A stretch of 64,000 nt of DNA, taken from the NCBI GenBank assembly GCA_025603075.1, contig MU626288.1:86021-150020 (forward strand), given 5' to 3'. Below, one piece after another: positions 1-13,346 of this stretch. Source of the DNA: Neoconidiobolus thromboides FSU 785 (taxonomy: Eukaryota; Entomophthoromycota; Entomophthoromycetes; Entomophthorales; Neoconidiobolaceae). Numbering within the stretch: the first letter of the stretch is position 1; every line of letters starts with the position of its first letter. Under the pieces are notes generated by a model that was given only the letters and a program-made list of their open reading frames with translations, searched no databases and had not been told where the DNA came from. The position numbers and the translations under genes were made by a program.

Positions 1-3000
1 ATTTAAATTCAAAAGCGTCCAATTTGATTAATAGTCCTTTTTTTAAAAATTTAAAACAATCAAAAGAAATTGTTAGACCTCCCACAATCATTACTACAAC
101 AATAAAGGAAACAAAAGAACCTTATCAGTCATCCACTAATGGTAAAATTATGTTAATTGAAAGTCCAAATAGAATTAGTCCAGTTAATTCAGAGTCTAAC
201 TTATCACCTACCAAATTTCGACCCTTACCAACGGTTCCTTATAAAAGTCCACCAAGTCCATTGGGAATGAAAGCAGTATTGGCAAGGACATCAACAGAAT
301 CCTTAAATAGTAATTCTAGCCTATCTCAAACTAAACCATTACCAAAGGTACCAAATAAACAGACAATAAAAAAATTGGGGCCGGGGCAGACCCTACGTTC
401 TAGAGCTAATTCGGATATTACTAATAATTCAAGAAATGGACAAAACAAAAATTTATATTTTGAAAGTCTATTATCAGGTATCACTAAAAGTCAAGAAGGA
501 AAAGAAAAGAAAATAATTAATGTTCAATTTGTTTCTGAGGTGTTAGAAAGATTTATCTGTAATATCCCAAGAGCTTTACATACCAAAAATTCGTTAGAAT
601 ATCCAAGTTCTTTTACTGGAAAAGATATAGTGGTAAATTTTATTCTGAATTTGGTTTTATAATGACTTGATTTAAAATTGTTACTTTTTATAGGATACCT
701 TAAGTCAAATTCTACAAACAGAGGATCGAAAGTTATGTTTATCTTGTGGTCAATGTTTTGAATTTCACAAATTGTTTCATGATGTTACTTTTGAAAGTTC
801 ATTAAAAGACAGTATATCTGAAATATATACATTTAGAGATTATTTATCTTCGGAGCCCTTTGATTCTAGTTTAATTAAAGATTTTGAAACCATTTATTCA
901 ACTATATCTGGAGTATTTACCAATTTGACACCTTGTTATTCACCGACTTGCTCAAAAAGTAAGCTTTGTTATTCGCCTATGTGTCCAAGGAAAGTTAAAA
1001 ATGTAAGTGGAAGTTAATGATCTATTATATCTTTGTTTGTTAAACAAGTTTTTATTAGGGTTTAATTAATTTTCGATTTGGTACCCCAGTTAATCCATTG
1101 GGGCCTTCTACTTTACCGGAACCTATGGTAAGTTTTTTTTAGCGATGAATAAGTGCTCTCAAATTTAACTAAAAATTAAATAGAGAGTTTGGGCAAGAAC
1201 AGTACCTAAAAGCGTATTGGATACAACTTCAGTAAAAGAAAAGAAACGACAAGAAGCGATTTATGAATTTATTTATACAGAAAAAGACTTTGTAGAAGAC
1301 ATTGAGATATTACAAGAGGTAAATATTTAAAATCGGAACTAAATATTTATGAAATAATGAAATTAATTGAACAATTTTTATTAGTTTTTCATTAAACCTT
1401 TGCTATATGAAAACATTATTTCAACTGAAAAAAGAGATGAGTTTATTGAACAAGTATTTTTTAATATTAGCGAAATTCATTCAATCAATCATCATTTAAT
1501 GAAAGATTTAATAAAAAGACAAGAAGAACAATATGTTGTAGATCAAATTGGAGATATTTTTTTAGATCACGTGAAAAATTTTGAACCCTTTGTGGCTTAT
1601 GGGGCTCACCAATTGTTTGCTAAACAGGCTCTAGAATTAGAAATTACTCAGAATCAGAATTTAGCGAGGTTTTTGGAGGTAAAATTAATAAAAGAATCCG
1701 AATATATGCGAATCTAAATTAATGATATAATTTAGGAAAAAGAACAATTACCTCAATTAAGAAAATTACCAATACAAAGTTTCATGGGAAGACCAACTAC
1801 ACGATTAGCTAAATATTCATTATTGTTAGAAGCTATTATTAAACATACAGAATCTGATAATCCAGATATTGAAAATATGCAAAAAGTGATCAAAATAATT
1901 AAAGGATTTTTAAATCGAATTAATATTGAAACGGGTAAAGCAGATAATAAATTAAAGTTAACTAGGTTGTCAAAATTATTATTGGGCAATGGTAATGAAT
2001 TGAAGGTAAAAATGAGATTTATATAATATAATATAATATAAAAATATTAATTAATTTTAATTTTTATTGAAGATGCTAAATTTAATGCATGATAATCGAA
2101 TACTAATAAGAGATGGTACATTAAAAAAAAAAACAGGTGTGGATCAAGTGGATATTTCATTATTTTTATTTGATCATTTATTATTATTAACAAAAAGAAA
2201 AAGTTCAAAAGAACATAACGATTATATTTATAAAATACATAAAAAAGTAAGTTTAAATAGCATATAATAAACAATAGATTAATTTATTTTTATATTAGCC
2301 CATTCCATTAGAATTAATTAAAGTTATTATACCTGAAGAATCATCTTTAGTTGATGCAACATCCAAGAGATCCTCTAATGGATTTGTTTCTAGAAGAGCC
2401 AATTCCTTTTTATATATGGGAACTAATAATCTACAAGATTCAATAGTTAAATCAGGATATCCATTAAATATTACTCATTTAGGTAGAGATGGACAAACAA
2501 TCACATTATATGCTAATACATTAGCTGAACGTAAACAATGGAAAGATAAAATAGAAAAACAAAGAGGAATAGTAACATCTTTAACAAATGTTTATGAAGT
2601 ATTTACAATATCAACAGTTCATTTTAAATTTAACAATCCTATATTATCAACAGCTTTATTTAATGATAATGAAAGAATATTAATTGGCACAGAAGAAGGA
2701 GTTTATTTAGGTAGTTGTAGTGGTATGAGTAATTTTCAAAAAATTATTGATTTAGAAAAAGTTTATCAAATTGAAATATTAGAAGAATATAATATGTTAA
2801 TTTTATTATCAGATAAATCACTATATACATTCGCTATGGATACTTTAAATAACGACTCAACATCAGTTAAAATTGGAAGAAAAATAAGCTCTCATGTTAC
2901 TTTTTTTAAAGTAGGTGTATGTTTAGGTAGAGTACTAGTTTGTGTAGTCAAGGCAACACCTTTAAGTTCGGTAGTTAAAGCATTGGAACCTGTATTATTG

Positions 3001-3591
3001 ACTACTAATAAAAAAGCAGCCTTTGGTAAATTTTTAATGAGAGCTGGTAAAGATGGTATGAGATTATTTAAAAAATTTTATATACCATCCGGATATACCT
3101 CATTACATTTTTTGAAAACAAAAATATGTGTTGGTTGTGCAAAAGGATTTGAAATTGTTGATTTGGAAACATTAAATACACAAGGTTTATTAGATGAAAC
3201 GGATGCTTCCTTAAATTTTGTACTAAAAAGAGAAGTAGTTAAACCTATTGCTATTTATAAAGTATCAACTAAAGATTTTTTATTATGTTATGATGAATTT
3301 GCTTTTTATGTGGATAAAGATGGTCGTCGTACTAGATTAGAATTTATTATATTGTGGGAAGGAGAGCCAACTTCTTTTGCATTTGAATATCCTTATATAT
3401 TAGGTTTTAATCCAGATTTTATTGAAATTTGGGATGTAGATAAATGCAAATTTTGTCAAGTTATACCAACATGTAATTCAAGGTCTTTATCTACATTACC
3501 AGGGGCTATTCATTGTGTTAATAATCCAATTGGTGAGTTTCAACAATTGTTTGCATTAAGGCTGAAAAATAAAAGTAATGTGGAAGCGTAA
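1..3591 (+). CDS. Rho guanine nucleotide exchange factor, Rom1/Rom2-like (5' partial)
   Basis: Activates Rho1-type GTPases, which in fungi control cell-wall synthesis and actin; FKS1 in this window is a classic Rho1 target. Exons I place at <1-632, 694-1002, 1059-1127, 1184-1318, 1385-1678, 1736-2005, 2073-2246 and 2299-3591. All seven introns are phase 0, and about 1057 residues are visible. The order is a Ser/Pro-rich N-terminus, a DEP-like segment in exons 1-2, a DH (RhoGEF) domain from 'FIYTEKDFVEDIEIL' through 'SFMGRPTTRLAKYSLLLEAI', a PH domain from 'RDGTLKKKTGVDQVD', and a C-terminal CNH domain over most of exon 8 ('NDNERILIGTEEGVYLG'). The frame is open to the left edge, so the true start lies outside the window. 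Family assignment is firm; Rom2 orthology is an inference from domain order. Confidence 0.9.
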
Positions 3592-3985
3592 ATAATTGGG
3601 GATAGAAATCAAGAAAATTCAAATCAAATTAAAGATATGAAGTTTTATGGAATGGGAAAATTGAAGAGATGTGAGTTTAAGATGAAAGCTAAAAAGAGGA
3701 TAGTAATAAAAAATTAGTTGATTGATTAATTGTATCTAAAATTGATTTTAAAAGAATTTATTTTTAATAAAAATACTAACTCATATAATTAAACTTATTT
3801 TGAATAATTTTTATTTATAGCTACTACAATTATATTGTGAGCTGATAAACTATTCATTTAGGAACTAATTTTTATAAAAATTGCACTTCAATCTAAGCAT
3901 AAATATTAAAAATCAAACAGTTAACTGACTATAAAGGTTATTGCAAATTAGATCACAATACAGCTGCAGCCATTGTATTTTTACC
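3592..3985. other. Intergenic, AT-rich
   Basis: No coding pattern was seen between the RhoGEF stop and the first inverted-repeat element. The stretch presumably holds the RhoGEF 3' UTR and distal promoter of the DinB-like gene. Confidence 0.5.
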
Positions 3986-4083
3986 ATGACGTATTTTTTG
4001 GTTAGAAATTTTACTAACAATTTTTCACTTAAATAGTGCTTAAAAGATTGAAAAATGATGAAACCAAAAAAACATCCACATAT
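3986..4083 (-). mobile_element. MITE copy 1 (inverted-repeat element)
   Basis: Reverse-orientation copy of the window's recurrent ~100 bp element. It reads AATTTTACTAACAATTTTTC, then the AAATAGTGCTTAAAAGAT core, and ends in ACATCCACATAT. It lies about 155 bp upstream of the DinB-like start, so it may touch that promoter. The left (TA-side) end is degraded. Confidence 0.85.
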
Positions 4084-4238
4084 CATTTTATTATTGAGAT
4101 GAGAAATTAATATTCAGTTCAATAATTTAAATTTTAGCATATGATCTAATCATTAATGAGGGTAGAAAGTAATGACTATAAAAAGCAAAGTAATTCAATT
4201 TTTAAAAATGTGTCAAACTTGAAATTTTAAAAAAAATC

Positions 4239-5247
4239 ATGATTTTAAATAACAATAAAAAGGAGTTAAATAATGAAGAAAATGTTACCTGTAATCAAGA
4301 TAATAAGCCAATAATAGTGAATAAGAAAGAAAGTGATGTTAAAGAAAGTTGGAATGAAGAGAGAAGTAATGATATTATATGGATAAATGGTAAACAAGAG
4401 AGCAATGATAATGAATCACCCATTAACGTCAAACAGGAAAAAAATAAAAGTCAAACTATGGTTAATATAAAAGATGAAGATGAAGATTCAGAAAATCAGT
4501 CTTTTACCTCTTCCATTTTAGGTTTAAAACAAGCTATTATTCAACAACTTGATCAAGGTATTAAATTAATATCTTCTATCTCAGATCCTATTCTATTTAT
4601 AAAGAAATCAAATTTAGTACCTAAAAGTACTATTGGTAAACATTTTCGTCATGTATTAGATCATTTCTATTGCTTGTTTAAAGGAATAGAAGAAAAAGAA
4701 GTAATTGTAGATTATGATTTAAGAGTTAGAGAGGTAAGTTGCATTGATTACAAACTATCGTTTATTTGTTTTATTATAATAATATGTAGTATAAAAAGAA
4801 GCCAAGATTTAATATTTTATTTTAAATAGAAAAGTTTAGAATTAGAACCTAATAAAATGATAGAAGCTATGAAAGAATTGATTATTAAAATCGAACATAT
4901 GAATTTGGAATTGGAATTAGATATCAAAATTAAAAGTATAATTGAACCTTGTAAATCTAAATTTATAATCTCAAAATCAAGTTTAGTTAGAGAATTATGG
5001 TTTTGTACTCATCATGCTAGTAGGTTTAAATTATTCATTTCATTATTATTAAGAATTAATAAATTTACTATTAGTTCATCATCACGCTTTGATTAAAGTT
5101 TTATGTTTCGAATTCAATATAAAAACAGATATTAATTTTGGTGTAGCTCCTTCTACTTTATATAAACGTCAATTATCAAAGGACGATGTAAATGCCAATA
5201 CAAATTCTGAACTAAAGTATAAAAAAATAAGAGAAAATAAGCAATGA
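4239..5247 (+). CDS. DinB-like (DinB/YfiT superfamily) protein
   Basis: Exons 4239-4733, 4830-5019 and 5075-5247 give 285 residues. About 90 residues at the N-terminus are Asn/Glu/Lys-rich and low in complexity. The rest follows the DinB-type four-helix pattern: 'LKQAIIQQLDQGIKLI', then 'STIGKHFRHVLDHFYCL' with the first metal-type His, then 'RELWFCTHHAIHHALIKV' with the His cluster, ending 'NFGVAPSTLYKRQLS'. The second intron (GTAGGT donor at 5020) is decisive: reading through it destroys the motif, whereas splicing gives HHAIHHALI. Related bacterial proteins are putative metal-dependent enzymes with no settled substrate, so no reaction is claimed. The gene converges on the gene at 5362 with a 114 bp gap. 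Confidence 0.75.
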
Positions 5248-5361
5248 GTTACAAATTATAAGTTATAAACTTTATTTTTATTTTTTTTGTTAAATGTAAC
5301 TGTAATACATTTTTTTATTATCATTTATATCTTTGTTTTTTCTTCATTTTATTTTCTTTAA

Positions 5362-6906
5362 TTATAAATTATTTTTAACATATAGTTCCTTTACTTTCTT
5401 TAATCTTTTAGCTAGTTTTTTAATAATTGTATGACCACCAGCTATTTTATATTGTTGACAAAATTCAAAAGCTACTTCCATTAAATTATCCATTTCAAAG
5501 ATATCCACTTTTTGTTGGCTTCCATTAGGTAATTCAATTTCACAAGTAAACAAATAAGGACTATAATTAAAATCATTATTAATATCAATTCTTTTATGAT
5601 GTGGTAATTTATGAAGGTCCATTTCATTAAATTTTTTATTTAATTGATCGATAGGAGAATCTTCATTTGATAAAAAATTAGATCCTAATAAATATAAGTC
5701 AATATCAATATTATTAAATAAAACAATATTTACTTTGATAATCCAAACAACCTTCTTGTTGTTCTATATTATCATACTTTGTTTTAATATGCTATAATAT
5801 AATTAATACCTTATTTATTTATAATTTTATAATTTACTTCATCTTCAACATTATTTCTTAATCTATTATCAGTAATATTATCACTAACATTGTATCTTAA
5901 ATTATCATTGTAACATGTATTATTGTTATCCTCATCCTCATCATTATAATATTGATTTCTATTATCATAATAATGACTTCTTAATTTATCCTTGTAATAA
6001 TAATTGTTATTATAATATTGATTCCTACTATTATTATAAATACTTCCTATATCAGTATGATAGTAATTATCATTATTATTATATCTACCCCTGTTATTTA
6101 TGCTATAATCATCATCATTAAATTGATTATTATTACTATAACTATGATAGCTATTATTTTGATCATCATATCGGTTATTAATGTTACTATATTTATCATC
6201 CATATAATTGGGCCTTATATCTTTGTTCAAATTAACAGTTTGATCCCAATGATCTGGTATGTCTTGTTGTTTATTATAAACTATGTTTTTGGGCTTCATT
6301 TTATCCACTAATAGCAATAATAATTAATATATGATCTTTTTATAGTTATAATTATTTCATACACTCATCATCCAAATAGTTGTCCTTAATATTACTATTA
6401 CTTTGCTTAATAAATTTAATTACGATTACTATATAAATAAACAAATTTTATAGACTCGATAACTTACTTTTTTATCATAAATATATTCTGCTTTTGATTC
6501 TTTTTTATTTGGTCTAAAATTGTTTCCTTTTCGATGTAATTGACCTGCGTTAGTACCATTTGAATTCACTATACTACCCCATTGATTTGATGTTCTACTA
6601 TTAGTATTGATGCTACTTTCATTACTTTGCTTTGATTCTACTTTACTAATATTAACCTGATTCTAAAAAACAAAAAACAAATTTAATTTGGGATAAAATT
6701 CAATTTAGAGAATCTATCAATCTTACTCTGTCATTCCAACCTCCATGCCTATTTTCACTCCTTTCCATTCTGTTTATATTTTTATTGTTTGATTTACTTA
6801 CATTCTCACTAGGTTTAAAATTTCTACCTGTACGATGTAAGTTACCTGCTTTTGGATCAATAATTTCTGGTCGTAAGGAGTTCCATGCATTTACAGTGTC
6901 ATCCAT
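5362..6906 (-). CDS. Asn/Tyr-rich protein with repeated LHRxGxNFxP motif
   Basis: Not recognised. My exon model (reverse strand) is 6906-6727, 6662-6468, 6293-5838, 5791-5734 and 5684-5362, giving about 403 residues. Exons 1 and 2 each carry one copy of a motif, 'AGNLHRTGRNFKP' and 'AGQLHRKGNNFRP', suggesting a short repeated binding motif. Exon 3 is almost entirely Asn, Tyr and Asp (disordered, prion-like composition). The last exons give a small globular-looking domain, 'YSPYLFTCEIELPNGSQQKV' to the Lys-rich end. The last two introns are supported by frame closure through 'SNEDSPIDQLNKKFNEMDLH'. The exon 2-3 junction is the weak point: the best acceptor by sequence (TATTAG, 6312-6307) gives an early stop, so I used AAG at 6296-6294. 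The start is the first in-frame ATG; an upstream exon is possible. Confidence 0.55.
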
Positions 6907-7710
6907 TATTGTATGATTAGGTTGAAGATTAGTTTTCGAATTCAAGAAAAGTTAAGAATTGATATTTTTTAAAAATTGAGTTGAATAAAAAGTGCACTTT
7001 TTTAATTTATAAAATATACAGGGTGATGACCTAATCATTTCTTATACATTAAAAAGTGAATATGTGATAGGGTTTAATAAATGATAATAGATAGTTATTT
7101 AATGCTTTATTTAAAAATATAAGTAAAATGAATTGATTAATATAATACGTTATTTATATATAATATTTATTAGCATATCAGATTCTGCAAATTATTACTA
7201 AAACTATATGATAAATTGTAAGTTTTACAAATTAATGTACTTAATTTAACATCTAGATAATAAAAATTAATAAATTAAATCAGATAGTTGTGACTATTTT
7301 GTTTTGGGATTAATAAATAAATAAATAGTAGTACTATTGTAGTCGATTCTTTTATAACTCTTTTATAAAACACATTATACATATAATAATATTCCATAAT
7401 CGAAAAATCACTACTCTCAAGTACTCTGTCGTCACTAATAAATTTTAGCAAAAAAGCAAAATTGAACGAATATCAATTCGAATGCATAGAAAAAAACACC
7501 AAATCAGTCCATTTTAAATTCCAAATTTAACAAATAAAATTAAATATTCAATAATACAAAGGGATAAAATAGGTTCGAGAAAGTAATAAATTCAATGGAT
7601 GAAGATTTCTAACTTGTTATTTAATCGATCATTAAAAGTATTAAAGTAAAATAAACTGATATCATTATTTACAACTAATACTAATATCCCCCTCCCTCTT
7701 TTTATTTAGT
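6907..7710. other. Divergent intergenic region
   Basis: About 800 bp of AT-rich DNA between two divergently transcribed genes, presumably holding both promoters. A pyrimidine-rich stretch (7686-7709, CCCCCTCCCTCTTTTT) sits directly before the C1-THF synthase start, as in many fungal promoters. No gene was seen. Confidence 0.5.
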
Positions 7711-10700
7711 ATGGCAAAATTATTGGATGGAAAAGTAGCATCGAAGTAAGTTTCTTTTTATTCCCTCATTTTCTATTATTTAATGTCAACTCAACTTTCA
7801 TTTCTTCCTTTATAGGAATATTCGTGATGCATTAAAAATTGAAGTAGAAGATTGGAAGAATAAGTATCCAACATTTAAACCTCACTTAGCCATTGTACAA
7901 GTGGGTGGTCGAGAGGACAGTTCCTTATATGTTAAAATGAAAGAAAAGGCAGCTTTAGAAGTAAGCATAAATTTTCTATTTGAAAAAAAACTATTTCTAA
8001 TAAGTTAATGGTAGATTGGTATTGGTTTTTCTCATCTTAGTTTACCTGAAAATGTATCTCAATTTGAAGTAAGCTTTGAGGAATTAAATTTTATTTTGAA
8101 TTTTAAAATGATTTAAATTATTTTTTCTGTTAGCTTATGACTCACATTAAACGCTTAAATGAAGATAATAATGTTCATGGATTTTTGGTTCAACTACCAT
8201 TGCCTGATGGTTTAGATGAAAAACAAGTCACGGATGCTATCCTTCCTTCAAAAGATGTGGATGGGTAAGAATAAGTTTGTTACTAGAGCTGTGAAAAGAT
8301 TACTTATTTACTTACTTTTAGTTTTCATCCAACCAACATTGGCGATCTTTCTAAACGTAAAGCGGAGCCCATGTTTAAAGCTTGTACCCCATTGGGCTGT
8401 ATTGAATTATTAAAACAATCAGGTGTTACTTTAGCTGGTAAACAAGCAGTTGTTGTTGGTCGTAGTGATATAGTAGTAAGTATTGTTATTAAATCTACAA
8501 TAATTTGTTACTAATAGTTTATTTTAGGGCACCCCGGTCTTTCATTTATTGAACAATGAGAATTGTACTGTTACTTTATGTCATTCTCAAACTCAAAATC
8601 TACCTGAAATTGTAAATCATTATTTCAATTAGAATTTAGCTAAAATTAATGCTTAATCAACTAGGTAAAAACAGCAGATATTCTAGTTGTGGCTATTGGT
8701 CAAGCCAATTACATTAAAGGAGAATGGGTTAAACCAGGAGCTGTTGTTATTGATGTGGGTATGAATTCCATTCCAGGTAAATATCAATACACATCATCAC
8801 CAAAAAAAAGTACAAAACTAACAGCCGCTTAGATGCCACTAAAAAGTCTGGCATGAGATGGACTGGAGACGTTGAATTTGAAGAAGCCAGTAAAGTAGCC
8901 TATGCCATTACTCCAGTACCTGGAGGTGTTGGGCCAATGACTGTTGCCTTTTTGTTAAAAAACACAGTCATTTCTGCTCAAAGATATTATCAATGGTCTA
9001 CTGAACGTAAAGTTGTTCCTTTGAAATTAGACTTATTAGAACCTGTACCAAGGTGATTGAAATTTATATTTTATATTGAGGATGAAAGTACTAATAATAT
9101 TTTTTAGCGATATCGATATTGCCTTAGCACAAACTCCTAAACCAATTAGTACTTTAGCTAAAGAATTAAATGTTTTAGAATCTGAAGTAAATAATAATAC
9201 AATAATGATAGCACATTATATTTATAAATTAAATAGTTGGAGCCCTATGGAGATTATAAAGCCAAAGTACGTTTAAATATTTTAGAACGTTTAGAGCATC
9301 GTAAAAATGGTAATTATGTCGTAGTTACTGGGTAATCATTATCATTGATAATAATACCTTAATATTAAACATCCATTTATTTTAGTATTAACCCTACACC
9401 CCTTGGCGAAGGTAAATCCACTACTACTATGGGATTATGTCAAGCTCTTAGTAGTCAACTTGGAAAAGTAGCCATTGCATGTGTACGTCAACCATCTCAA
9501 GGGCCTACCTTTGGTATCAAAGGTGGTGCTGCAGGTGGCGGTTATTCTCAAGTTATTCCAATGGATGAATTTAATCTTCATCTTACTGGAGATATCCATG
9601 CAATTACTGCAGCTAATAATTTATTAGCTGCTGCTATTGATGCTCGTATGTTTCATGAAGCTACTCAATCAGACAAAGCTTTATTTAGTAGATTATGTCC
9701 AGCTAAGAAAGGAGAACGTAAATTTGCAGATGTTATGTTGAAAAGATTAAGAGTAAATTTAATTACCATTTGACTTAATAACAACTATATTAATAATTAA
9801 ATAATAGAAATTAAACATTGATAAAACCAATCCAGATGATTTAACAGAAGAAGAAATTAGCAAATTTGCTAGATTAGATATTGACCCAGAAACGATTACT
9901 TGGCAAAGAGTAGTTGATATTAATGATCGTTTCTTACGTCGTATTAATGTAGGATTAAATCCAACTGAAAAAGGGATGACTAGAGAAACTGGTTATGATA
10001 TTGCTGTTGCTTCCGAATGTATGGCTGTATTAGCATTAAGTACCTCTTTAAAAGATATGCGTGAAAGGTAAATTTAAAAAAATTACTGTATTATTTAATA
10101 ACAAAATACTAAATAATAATAATATTTTAGATTAGGTAATATGGTAGTAGCTTCCAGTAAATCAGGCGATCCAATTACTGCTGATGATATTGGTATTGGT
10201 GGTGCTTTAACTGTATTAATGAAAGATGCTATTAAACCCAACTTGATGCAAACTTTAGAAGGAAGTGCGGTATTTGTCCATGCAGGACCATTTGCTAATA
10301 TTGCGCATGGAAATTCATCCATTTTGGCTGATCGTATAGCCTTAAAGATAGCTGGTGTAGATAACAATAGTGACCAAGAAGCCGGATTTGTAGTAACTGA
10401 AGCCGGATTTGGTGCAGATATTGGAATGGAGAAATTCTTTAATATTAAATGTAGAAATTCAGGTTTAGTACCTAATGTAGTAGTATTAGTAGCTACTATT
10501 AGAGCCTTAAAGATGCATGGTGGTGGACCAGAAGTTATACCAGGTAAACCATTACCAGTCGAATATACTGAGGAAAATTTAGAATTATTGGAAAAGGGAT
10601 GCAATAATTTAATTCATCACATTAAAAATTGTCATAAATTTGGGATCCCAGTAGTGGTTGCTATTAATAAATTCTCTAGTGATACAGAAAAAGAAGAGGA

Positions 10701-11205
10701 ATTGATTAAAGATTATGCAATGAATGCAGGTGCTTTTGCTGCCGTTACATCCAATCATTGGGCAAAAGGTGGTTTAGGGGCTGTTGATTTAGCTAATGCA
10801 GTAGTTGAAGCAAGTCAACAAGAAACTGATTTTAAATTATTATATCCATTAGAAGATTCCATTGAAACCAAAATTAACAAAATTTGTCAAGAAATTTATG
10901 GAGCTGATGGAGTAGAATTTTCCGAATTAGCTAAAAAGAAATTGGAATTATATACTCAACAAGGTTTCGATAAGCTTCCAATTTGTATGGCAAAAACTCA
11001 GTATTCTTTGAGCTCGGATTCAAAAGCTAAGGGGGTACCTAAAGGTTTTGTTATTCCTATCAGAGATATTAAAGCTTCTGTAGGTGCTGGTTTCTTATAT
11101 CCTTTAGTTGGGGAAATGCAAACAATGCCTGGTTTACCTACTAGACCTTGCTTTTTTGATGTGGATATTGATTTAGAGTCAGGCGAAGTTAAAGGATTAT
11201 TTTAA
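7711..11205 (+). CDS. ADE3: C1-tetrahydrofolate synthase, cytosolic trifunctional enzyme
   Basis: Carries methylene-THF dehydrogenase, methenyl-THF cyclohydrolase and formate-THF ligase activities, supplying one-carbon units for purine and thymidylate synthesis. Thirteen exons: 7711-7745, 7816-7960, 8015-8068, 8134-8264, 8322-8475, 8528-8611, 8665-8776, 8833-9052, 9108-9186, 9237-9331, 9386-9752, 9808-10067, 10131-11205. They total 2811 nt, giving 936 residues, the normal family length. The dehydrogenase/cyclohydrolase part shows '[14 protein letters not shown]' with the catalytic Tyr and Lys, 'VQLPLP' and 'PSKDVDGFHP'. The NADP fold shows 'VVVGRSDIV'. The ligase shows the ATP loop '[10 protein letters not shown]' and '[19 protein letters not shown]'. 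There is no mitochondrial presequence, since the protein begins MAKLLDGK at the dehydrogenase domain, so a cytosolic form is inferred. Confidence 0.95.
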
Positions 11206-11418
11206 ACCTAAATAATGAGAATAAGAATAATAAATTAATATGTTATTTTTGAATAGTTTTAGGTTAATTTTCACTTTCATTTTCATACTGTTTTAATTCC
11301 CTTCAATTTTTAAAAATTCAAGCCTTAAGTAAAAAGAATATTCGAAAATTAACTAAATCAAGTTTGATAAGTTTTTTAAAGATTTAAGTTTTTTTGGATA
11401 AATAGTTAAATAGTAGCA

Positions 11419-13346
11419 ATGAAACCAAGTGAACAAATAGAGCTTGAAATAAAGGAGAATAAAATAGAGAATACAATAGTAGAAGAGAAGATAACTGTAA
11501 ATGGAATTGAAATAAAAGAAGAAATTGCTACAAAGTTAAGTGAGGATGAAACAATTACTGAAAAGGTCAGTGAGAAAATAAATGGGATTCAATTAACCAA
11601 TTCAGAAGAAAAAGAAGAGGTGGGAAATAGTATACTGATAGTCGAAGAGGAAGCTACGAAAGAAATAGAAACAAATAGCGAAGATAATTTTACAAGGTTA
11701 TCACAAGGAGAAGAAGAAGAAGAAGAAGGAGTTGTAGAAGAGTTATTAAAAGAACAAGAGCTACAATTGAACATTGATATGATTACTTTATTTGAAGTGA
11801 GTAGTTAAATAGTATAGGAATTTTTTAAAATAATTTTTTAAACAAAATAACTTAATAGAGTGTTACTCTTAGCAAAAAAAATTATGAAAAAAGAAAGTTA
11901 TTAATTGAAAAAGTACAAGGTATATTAAATAGAGAATATCCAGAAGTAGAAATTAAAGTTTCATTATTTGGGTAAGATTAATTTACCAATTTATTTATTT
12001 TCTAAAATGTTTGTTAATTTTTAATATTACAAATTAGATCAAGTGAAAATGGATTAGGTATGAAAATGAGTGATGTTGATATTTGTATATTAACTCCATG
12101 GGATGGGTTTAATGACGTTCGATTATTGGCTGAGTTACTAAAAAGGAGTAAGATGTTTAAAATAAACATATAAAATTAATATAATAAATAATCTTAATTA
12201 GATGGTTTTTCAAATATAAATTGTATATCACAAGCTAAAGTACCTATTATTAAAGCTTGGGATCCACAACTGTAAGTTAATTAGATAAAATAGATTAATA
12301 ATCGTTTTTTTTATTGACTTTATTTTTAGAAAATTAGCATGTGATATTAACGTGAATAATCCATTAGCTATTCATAATACAGAACTAATTAAATGCTATG
12401 TAAATATTGATCCAAGGGTACAACCACTAGCTATTACAATTAAGTATTGGGCAAAACAAAGAGTATTAAATGATGCAGGTAAATAAATTAGAATGATAAT
12501 AATAATAATAGTGATTTTTAATAATAATTTTTGTAATTATAGCTGCTGGTGGAACATTATCTACATATTCTTGGGTGAATTTAATATTAAATTTTTTACA
12601 AACTAGACAACCACCAATATTACCTGTATTACATCAATTACCATATAAAAAAGAAATGGAATTAGGAGTGGATGTGGGTTATTTTAAAAATATTAGTCTA
12701 TTAAAAGGGTTTGGGTTGGCTAATAAAGAAACTTTAGGTGGTTTATTATTTGCATTTTTTAAGAAGTAAGTATTCATGTTGTTTAAAAAATTATTTATTA
12801 ATCTTTTCTTCATTTTACATTAGATTTGGTTATGAATTTGATTATGATAATCAAATAATAAGTTTACGAGAGGGAAAATTAATAAATAAAATAGATAAAG
12901 GATGGGACCAAATGAAAGGAAATTTCTCATTATGTATTGAAGAAGTATTTAATGTGGAAAGAAATATAGGAAACAGTTGTGATTTGATATCAAGGTTAGG
13001 TTTAATATCTGAGTTTCAAAGGGGATGTAAAATATTATCCCAATCGAATAGTTTATATGAATTATGTCAAGGCTATTATGATGAAGTAACAGAAAATTTA
13101 AATTATTTTGATGGTAAATTTTTGAATATTTTAGAAGATGACTGGGTTACCATCAATGAACATATTTATAGACAAAGCACTATTAATGGGAATAATAATA
13201 ATAATAATAGTAATAATAATAGTAATGGGAACAATATTGTTAAAGTTACTAAAAAAGATGGGCAAGTTCAGTTGTTCAGTTTAAATAATAGTAGTAATAA
13301 TACAGGAAAAGATAAAAGTAAAAGTGGTATTAGAAATAGGAAATAA
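11419..13346 (+). CDS. Cid1/Trf-like non-canonical poly(A)/poly(U) polymerase
   Basis: Adds A or U tails to RNA 3' ends; which nucleotide cannot be told here. Exons 11419-11796, 11859-11971, 12038-12147, 12202-12271, 12330-12478, 12543-12765 and 12824-13346 give 521 residues. Residues 1-126 are Glu/Lys-rich and probably disordered. The nucleotidyltransferase core has the G-S motif 'SLFGSSENGLG', the catalytic pair in 'MSDVDICI', and a third Asp in 'LACDINVNN'. A PAP-associated domain follows ('GGTLSTYSWVNLILNFLQ', then 'VFNVERNIGNSCD'). The C-terminus is an Asn/Ser/Lys-rich tail. No RNA-binding domain is visible, as in Cid1-type enzymes. It lies 213 bp downstream of ADE3 on the same strand. 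Confidence 0.88.

Noticed and set aside
10095-10604. 169-codon reverse frame inside ADE3
   Set aside because: Antisense shadow of the formate-THF ligase exon.
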